A DNA stretch of 64,000 nucleotides from Piper betle (Eukaryota > Streptophyta > Magnoliopsida > Piperales > Piperaceae). Where the stretch lies: positions 1-64,000 of the forward strand of contig JAURVB010013328.1 of the NCBI GenBank assembly GCA_033002965.1, written 5' to 3'. The notes under the pieces are model-generated. The model saw only the letters and a program-made list of their open reading frames with translations, made no database searches and had not been told where the DNA came from. Position 1 is the stretch's first letter; every line of letters begins with the position of its first letter. Below are positions 56,928-64,000 of the stretch, in pieces. The position numbers and the translations under genes are program-made.

Positions 56928-58300
56928 TGTAACGACCCAGCCCAAAGTGCAACGTAATGGGCTAAGTCATTTCTTTAAAATGGGTACCCCGGAAGTTAAA
57001 GATCTATAGTCCATTCCCACTTATAAATAAGATCTTCTCCCAGTAGGTATTAGATGTGGGACTAAGTTGAGGAATCTCACAATCCACCCACCTTAGGAAA
57101 TTTCATCCCCGAAATGCCTATTCTTGGCCCGTTGCTAGCCCCAACCCACGTCCTTTCTGGCCCGTGACCGGCAGCATAGCCAACATTTCTAGTCTTGGCC
57201 CATTGCTGACCCAAGCCCACGACCTTTTTTTGCCCGTGACCGGCAGCCTAGCCAACGTCCCTAGTCCATCCCACCATCTAACACGGAACCAGGTCGGCTC
57301 TGATACCATTTGTAACGACAATGTAATGAGCTAAGTCATTTCTTTAAAATGGGTACCCCGGAAGTTAAAGATCTATAGCCCATTCTCAATTATAAACAGG
57401 ATCTTCTCCCAGTAGGTATTAGATATGGGACTAAGTTGAGGGATCTCACAATCCACCCACCTTAGGAAATTTCGTCCCTGAAATGCCTATTATTGGCCCG
57501 TTGCTAGCCTCAGCCCACGTCCTTTTTGTCCCATGACCGGCAGCCTAGCCAACATTTCTAGTCTTGGCCCATTGCCAACCCCAGCCCACGACCTTTTTGG
57601 CCCGTAACCGGCAACCTAGCCAACGTCCCTAGTCCATCCCACCATCTAACACAGAACCAGGTCGGCTCTAATACCCTTTGTAATGACCTAGCCCAAAGTG
57701 CAACGTAATGGGCTAAGTCACCTTAGGAAATTTCGTCCCCGAAATGCCTATATTTGGCCCGTTGCTAGCCCCAGCCCATGACCTTTCTTGGCTCATGACC
57801 GGCAGCCTAGCCAACGTCCCTAGTCCATCCGACCATCTAACACGGAACCAGGTCAGCTCTGATACCATTTGTAACGACCCAGCCCAAAGTGGAACGTAAT
57901 GGGCTAAGTCATTTCTTTAGAAATGGGTACCCCGAAAGTTAAAGATCTATAGTCCATTCCCACTTATAAACAAGATCTTCTCCCAGTAGGTATTAGATGT
58001 GGGACTAAGTTGAGGGATCTCACAATCCACCCACCTTATGAAATTTCGTCCCCGAAATGCCTATTCTTGGCCCGGTTGCTAGCCCCAACCCACGTCCTTT
58101 CTGGCTCATGACCGGCAGCCTAGCCAATGTTTCTAGTCTTGGCCTGTTGCTGACCGCAGCCCACGACCTTTTTGGCCCGTGACCGGCAGCCTAGCCAACG
58201 TCCCTAGTCCATCCCACCATCTAACACGGAACTAGGTCAGCTCTGATACCATTTGTAACGACCTAGCCCATTACGTTGCACTTTGGGCTAGGTCGTTACA
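56928..58300 (-). mobile_element. Second TRIM array with an inverted end
   Basis: LTR starts at 56928, 57311, 57679 (internally deleted), 57870 and 58254. Interiors carry antisense primer sites. The last copy is only 47 bp and consists of an LTR start joined to an inverted LTR end, ending GGTCGTTACA at 58300. Flanks are CCTTG (56923-56927) and CCTTC (58301-58305), a target duplication with one mismatch. Confidence 0.88.
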
Positions 58301-58689
58301 CCTTCCTGGCCAGGTGTTACACAAAAATTTAACAAAACCAACCCTATAACAACTAGTCCTAACCGGACCGGGTGTTACTTAAAAGGTTAAATGAGTAATA
58401 TGAAAGCAAGTAAGTCTAGCATTTCTAACTCAAAAGAGCTTATTTTCAAATGACAATGCACGAAGTAATTATCCCACAGTCTTGGACCGTTTCGCAAAGC
58501 CACATTTATAACACAAGAAAAGTAAAAGAGAAGTCCGCTTATTATCCGTTCACCACCTGCGTTGGTAGAAGAACCACCCTGTCGAGGCAAATCCGTGTTA
58601 GTGATTAACCACTAAGCCGTATAATTAAATAAAGCAAGTCCATAAACTCCCTATCATTATCTATAATATTGGCACTTGTGACCATTCCA

Positions 58690-59465
58690 ACATGTTCATT
58701 TATTAGCTGATGGTTCAGTCCACCATGTCCATTAGTTGGCTAATGGGTCAGTCCACCATGTCCATCTATTGGGTGATGGGTCAGTCCATCATGTACGTTA
58801 ATGGCTGGCGAGTCCAATCCGCCATGTCTGTTATCGGCTGGTATGTCCAATTCCCCATGCCCATTAGTTGGCTGATGGGTCAATCTACCATGTCCATCTA
58901 TTGGCTGATGGATCAGTCCACCATGTCCGTAATTTGCTAGCGAGTCCAATCCGCCATGTCCAATCTATTGGCTGATGGGTCAGTCCATCATGTCCATCAC
59001 CGGCTGGCGAGTCCAATCCGCCATGTCCGTTATCGATTGGTGAGTCCAATCCACCATGTCCGTAATTGGCTGGCGAGTCCACTCCGCCATGTCCAATTTA
59101 TTAGCTGATGGGTCAGTCCATTATGTCCATTTCCGGTTGGCAAGTCCAATCCGCCATGTCCGTTATCGGCTGGTGAGTCCAATCTACCATTTCCATTAGT
59201 TGGCAGATGGGTCAGTCCACTATGTCCATCTATTGGCTAATGGGTCAGTCCACCAAGTCTGTAATTGGCTGGCGAGTCCAATCTGCCTTGTCCAATTTAG
59301 TGGCTGATGGGTCAGTCCATCATGTCCACAACCGGCTGGCGAGTCCAATCCGCCATGTCCGTTGTAGGCTAGTGAGTCGAATCCACCATGTCCGTAATTG
59401 GCTGGTGAGTCTAATCTACCATGTCCAATTTATTGGCTGATGGGTCAGTCCATCATGTCCATTAT
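58690..59465 (-). repeat. F-type hairpin minisatellite in solo LTR-G
   Basis: About 23 units of 32-35 bp, matching the array at 17455-18235. Example: TGGCGAGTCCAATCCGCCA at 58806-58824 (stem TGGCG/CGCCA). Confidence 0.8.
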
Positions 59466-61398
59466 TTGATTATGAAGGGCGTAGCCTGTGTCAAACTAAG
59501 TCAATTCCTTCACGCCGGTTGTACTCGGTGCATGGTGGTCAAATCTGGGCTTAGGCTGACTAGGTTATCCACAAGGGAAAATACAACATTTTAAATAATT
59601 ATACGGACCTAGAGTATTTCAAACTTGTAGCTGCGACCAATGCATCCTAATCTGAAGGAGGATATAAAATTATACATAAGTATAATTTTATTCGAGTAGA
59701 AATGCATGCAACTAAATGACTAATATATATATCACTAATAAATTTTAACAATATTAAATATTAAACTATTCATGTGATATAATTATTTAAATCCTACTTT
59801 ACATTAATAATCTAGATAATAATTAACACTTAAGAAATAATAAAACAATTAACAACTTATACACAAATATTTATTTACTATTATTAGTGTATTTTCCTTG
59901 GCTTATAATTTTTTTAATCACTACTATTATTTAGAGTAATTTAATTAATTAAGTTGTTCACTTAAATAATTTAAAATAATTTTTATTTATAAATCTTATT
60001 AATACAATTATTTTAAATTATTCGACTCTATAAAGTTTTGAACTTTATTTATTTTCATTATTGTCTTATGGTTCGGCGCTAGTGATTGCTACCCGACTAC
60101 AATTTAATAACCCATTTTGTATATTAATGACTTGTTATTAAAATAATCATTTTATTTACCTAATAATAAATTTAATATGGTAAAGGTAAAATCTATATTT
60201 TATTAATTACTTTTAACCCTCCGATTTAATTTAATCGTTTAAATTTTGCCGATTAATTATCGACCGTTTATCATTACCGTATTTTTATTACTCGTAGCGA
60301 TTTCATACAGTAATTAGAAAGTTTAATAACTTTACCCATGACCCATTAAAAAATCATTTTTAAAGATTTATTACAAGTTCGTATTATTTTTAACTTGAGT
60401 CGGTGTCGAGGCAACCAGTATTTACAAAATTGCCACCGCCCTTCTTCTTGTTCTTCTCCGGCATGCTCTATTCCCAACTCTAGGCGCGCTCCAGCTGGCG
60501 CCACTGTCGACCACCTCCAGCCGCCGTCAATCATCGTCGACCAGCCTTGCCATGCCCTTGCAGTGTCGCCCCAGCCAACTCCGGCCGTCTTCCAGCGCAG
60601 CAACGCCCGCATCGCCTTCCTAGTGCCGCAGTCGTGTCGGCGATTCCAAACCCCGGCGAGCGTTGCCACCTCAATTGGGTGGTCGCCTCGTCACCCTCGA
60701 CCACCTATCTACCTTCCCCTGCCATAATGGAACCAGTCGCCACCTAGGACGGCCGGATTTCTTCCCCCACCGCCATGGCCCTTGTTTTTGCCGCCGCTAC
60801 TATTTTTTGGCCATTTACCACCCCAGGCCGACATCCACACACATAAGATCAACCCTACACTGATCGATGAAGAGAGTAGGATCATCTTCCGACGTTGGAA
60901 CGACCCTCACCACTAATTACCAACAACCTTGCCTGTGCTTCCCCATCTTGCCGAAAGAGGGGACTCGTTGGCCGATTAAAGTTTAATATTTTTTGTTTAG
61001 TTTCTTTCTTGTTGATTTTAGACTTTAATCCTCATGATTATAAAGCTTATTATCAAATTAAAATATGCATGCAAGAAAATTCAGAAGAGGGAGATAAGAA
61101 GAATACCTAAGCTAGGAAGAAGACACGCTGGCAAGGAAGAGGAGAAGAGAATGCGAATGAAGGCTAGGGTGGAGGACATCCCTTATAAGATGAAATGACA
61201 TCTAGGGTTTGTGGAAACACACCAACACCCGTATTTTATTTGTTTAACCAGGTAACCAGGTAAAGAATAAAATATTTAACCGAGAATACTTAACCGGGCA
61301 GAGAATATAATATAATTAATATTAATTCTCTAACGTTCGATCCTTTCCTACCCGAGTCAAATATATTAAAAAGAAAAAAAATTTCCACGGTCTTTACA

Positions 61399-62365
61399 AA
61401 ATCTCAGAATGATTTGGGAGACAATGACTAATCCCATAATGACCCGGGAAACCAATTAATCTAAGAATAAGCTGGGTGACAATTCCTAATCTCATAATGA
61501 AATATTAGACGATGACTAATCTCAGAATGACCTGGGTGACCACCTAATCTTAGAATGTGCTTGGAGACAATTTCTAATCTTAGAATGAACTGGGAGACAA
61601 TGACTAATCTCAGAATGACCTGGGAGACCACCTAATCTCAGAATGAGCTAGGAGACAATTTCTAATCTTAGAATGAACTGGGAGACAATGACTAATCTCA
61701 GAATGATTTGGGAGACCACCTAATCTCAGAATGAGCTGGGAGACAATTTCTAATCTTAGAATGAACTAGGAGACAATGACTAATCTCAGAATGACCTGGG
61801 AGACCACCTAATCTTACAATGAACTGGAGACAATGACTACTCTTAGAATGACCTGAGAGACCACCTAATCTGAGAATGAACTGGGAGACAATTTCTAATC
61901 TCAGAATAAGCTGGGAGATGACTTTTATGAATCTTAGAATGACCTGAGAAATAATTACTAAAAGACTTGTGAAACGATAATATAAAATGGGTGAAATGAT
62001 AATAGGGATTTTATTGACTTCTTTCATTTAATTATGAGCCTTAGTGGTTATATCACTAGTGTGGAATTGCCTCCGCGGGTGAGTAGCTGTGGAATGAAGA
62101 GTAGACATGTGGTGGGTGGTTGTTTTACCAACCTAGGTATGGTGAATCAATAATAAAAGAATTGGACTTCCTTATTATTCTCTTGTGTTATAAATGTGGC
62201 TGTGGGAAACGGTCCGAGAATGTCGGACGGTTATTTTATATTTTAGTGAACATGATTTATTGAACATGACTTATTTGTTGTATTTCAATTTATGTTCTGA
62301 AATGTTACATTTACATTAACTATAATATTAAGTAACACCCGGTCAGTTTTGGGCGGGTGGTTACA
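61399..62365 (+). repeat. F2 5' LTR, segment 4, with hairpin repeats
   Basis: Bases 61399-61957 are about 18 units of 28-33 bp continuing the array from 56680. The remaining 400 bp is the conserved LTR end finishing GGGTGGTTACA. No coding sequence. Confidence 0.82.
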
Positions 62366-62367
62366 GG

Positions 62368-62379
62368 TGGTATCAGAGC
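62368..62379 (+). promoter_or_regulatory. Primer-binding site of F2
   Basis: TGGTATCAGAGC two bases after the LTR end, tRNA-Met type. The following leader (GGTTTCCCA.TAGCTCACAT) is shared with A2. Confidence 0.85.
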
Positions 62380-62552
62380 ACGGTTTCCCACTAGCTCACA
62401 TTTTATGACTCAAGTACATTGTTGAAAAGTCAAATAATTATCTTTTCCCACTGTATTGTATTTTGAATTGACAAATTCTTTCGCTAATAAACCTAAGTCA
62501 TAACTACAACAAAAAAAACATATTCATGAACCATGATGGTTTGACGTTTCAG

Positions 62553-63870
62553 ATGGCAAGCATTCGTAGACAGTCAAACTGATTTGTGCAGTCAAATTCG
62601 AACACAAAGAATGGATTGGCCCAGATCCTGATGGCCATACAGGGACTAGCGTAGGCTTTAGAAAATACAAATGCTGTGGTTCAAAATATTGTTCAACAGT
62701 TACCGGGAGTGGTAGCAAGGAATGGAGCCTCAAACTCGGTAGTGGGTCCCAGAATCACCCTAGATGGTGGTCAAGGGAGTGCCCAAGGACAGGCAGCAGC
62801 GAGTCCCAGAATCTCACCAGATGACGGTCAGGGGAGTGCCCAAGGGCGGGCTGGGTTCGTAGACCTGAGCGAGCGAGGGGAGCATCCAAACCAACTGCCA
62901 CTGCTGTAGTCCAACAAGTAGTGCCGCCAGCAGTTGATGATAGTGACCGCTACATTGTGGAAAATTTTAGGAAGAATGGAGCTGAGGTATTTATTGGAGG
63001 GATCGATCCAATGAAGGTGGAGATCTGGATTGACATTACCGAAAAAGTGTTTAGGGCTCTGTCTGTGCCCCACCGCCATCAAGTGAGATTGGCAACATGC
63101 ATGCTTCAGGAGGAGCATCTTACTGGTGGAAATCAATGAAGAATAGCACTTTTCATCAACGTTAGATTTCCTCCATCGCGTGGGTGGAATTTTTGGTAGC
63201 TTTCAATGGACAATTTTTTCCAGAGCCCATTTTCCAGAAGAAAGCATTGGAATTCGCCAGTTTGGTTCAAGGGGAGAATTTAGTCCTGGAATATGCCAAG
63301 ATAATCTTACAGCTGGAGCATTTTGCACCTGGCATTCTGGCAACTGATAACGCTAGAGCTGACAAATTCTTTTGGGGACTGAAGCCATAATTGAGAGGTA
63401 AGATTGCTATAGTGCCAAGGAGTGTGATAACTGAGTTGATCGACTCCGCCACTACTCAAGAGTTGGTGTTCGAGTTTGACTGTGTAAGGAAAAGTTACTT
63501 CACAGCACAAAAATGCCAACCCCGCTAGTAACCAAAATAGGTCAGCCAAACACTAGCAGTAGAACTATTAACGGAACATTAAGGGGAACCTTAAATGGAA
63601 GTTTGAGGATATCCCGTGGAGGCGATGTCAAATTTGCAAGAAGATGCATTTAGGGATACGCAAGGAGCCCCGTAGGTGCTTCAACTCTGAAAGAATGGGA
63701 CACAAACAGAGGGAGTGCCGTCAACCTCCAAAGTAACAACAGGAGCAGCCTGAGAAAGGGAAGGCACCAGCTGCTATTCACTACCCGGCACCTACACAAC
63801 CAGCAGACAAAGGGAAGGCGAAGCTCTATGCAGTTCAAGTCGAGGAAGATGAGGCGGATGATCACACTGT
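62553..63870 (+). pseudogene. Gag of F2
   Basis: Starts MASIRRQSN then a stop. Further pieces in changing frames cover AVVQNIVQQLPGVVARNG, YIVENFRKNGAEVFIGGID, VRLATCMLQEEHLTGG (frameshifted from the usual EASYWW), LVAFNGQFFPEPIF and ADKFFWGLKP. The segment after the last piece (near 63405, GKIAIVPRS) is the one deleted from A2. The zinc knuckle reads CFNSERMGHKQREC, with the second Cys changed to Ser. It carries a duplicated ~60-base stretch (ISPDDGQGSAQG, 62755-62850) not seen in A2. Confidence 0.88.
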
Positions 63871-64000
63871 CTAAGGTAAAATTCTAATTCAAGGAATCAT
63901 TGTGGATATTTTATCTGATTCGGGGTGTACACATTTATTCACATCATCTCAAATAGTCAAGAGGTTAGGACTCCAACCATCTCCATTATCTAAGGCTTAT
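63871..64000 (+). pseudogene. Start of F2 protease, cut by the window edge
   Basis: A stop (TAA) near 63872 precedes codons for VDILSDSGCTHLFTSSQ and KRLGLQPSPLS, the aspartic protease active site (DSG), in the same order as A2 49735-49840. The rest lies outside the window. Confidence 0.8.

Larger units (their letters stand above)
56889..61398 (-). mobile_element. Solo LTR-G (F-related), inverted, with nested TRIM array
   Basis: Starts TGTAATGACTCGCC and ends CCACGGTCTTTACA. It is about 3.1 kb without the TRIM array. Flanks TAATT and AAATC could be a decayed copy of the TAATC expected from the surrounding repeat. It contains an F-type minisatellite (58690-59465), the AT-rich middle (59560-60410), a C-rich segment (60420-60960) and an antisense TTATAAGG (near 61182). 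The 5' end (56889-58350) is more D-like, so the LTR may be a recombinant. Confidence 0.78.
35193..64000 (+). mobile_element. Element F2: chromovirus running off the right edge
   Basis: The 5' LTR begins TGTAAAGACC at 35193 and, after three nested insertions, ends GGGTGGTTACA at 62365. A tRNA-Met primer site follows at 62368, then gag and the start of protease. Removing insertions and their duplications leaves an LTR of about 3.3 kb, matching the net ~3.1 kb of the solo LTR at 56889-61398. The rest of pol and the 3' LTR lie beyond the window. Gag is full of stops, so the element is old, as the depth of nesting suggests. Confidence 0.85.

Noticed and set aside
52078..58300. Calling the ~310-bp repeats a centromeric satellite
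   Set aside because: Each unit has TRIM LTR ends, a tRNA-Met primer site and a polypurine tract, and the arrays have 5-bp target duplications, so they are tandem TRIMs.
60395..61110. Frames of 66-110 codons in solo LTR-G
   Set aside because: C-rich LTR sequence on the strand opposite to the LTR, no conserved counterpart in the other F-type LTRs.

Overview
The window looks like intergenic heterochromatin from a flowering plant with a large, retrotransposon-rich genome. I see no host gene, tRNA or rRNA gene. Almost every base belongs to LTR retrotransposons, mainly Ty3/gypsy chromoviruses of Tekay/Del type: the polymerase ends in a chromodomain, the primer-binding sites are TGGTATCAGAGC (initiator tRNA-Met), and LTRs of about 1.8-3.3 kb start TGTAA and end TTACA. 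There are also miniature TRIM elements, one degraded Ty1/copia body, and one young non-autonomous TAT-like element. The species cannot be named from the sequence. Family letters A, D, D2, E, F and G are my own labels.

Layout. 1-289: edge fragments. 290-9536: A1, a minus-strand chromovirus broken by a TRIM (451-985), a solo LTR (3500-4481) and an LTR-E fragment (5797-7932). 9537-14128: a young TAT-like element with near-identical LTRs, a gag ORF and a second ORF carrying a PB1 domain. 14129-20681: LTR-F pieces in both orientations around a deleted minus-strand pol. 20682-22119: unclassified. 22120-28003: minus-strand element E, its LTR split by solo LTR-D (22247-24378). 28004-30633: an A-type LTR end joined at its primer-binding site to TRIM units. 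30634-33925: degraded coding sequence ending in copia gag/protease. 33926-35192: LTR and pol scraps. 35193 to the window end: F2, a plus-strand chromovirus whose 5' LTR alone spans 27 kb. That LTR contains the non-autonomous element D (35873-40280), the almost complete element A2 (41417-56388) and solo LTR-G (56889-61398). Those insertions hold further solo LTRs and two tandem TRIM arrays.

Target-site duplications read at both ends support the nesting: CACAT/CACAC, CCCAA, GAGAT, CGACC/TGACC, AAATA, CCATG, AGACA and CCTTG/CCTTC. The order of events is E, then F2, then D, A2 and G, then the TRIMs and solo LTRs.

Two things stand out. First, the TAT-like element carries a plant-type PB1 oligomerisation domain where protease and polymerase would normally follow gag. 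Second, several LTR families carry minisatellites whose monomers form a small hairpin with an AATGGAC-like loop. The stem sequences change in compensating pairs, and the arrays lie downstream of the LTR TATA box, so they would sit in the 5' leader of the element RNA.
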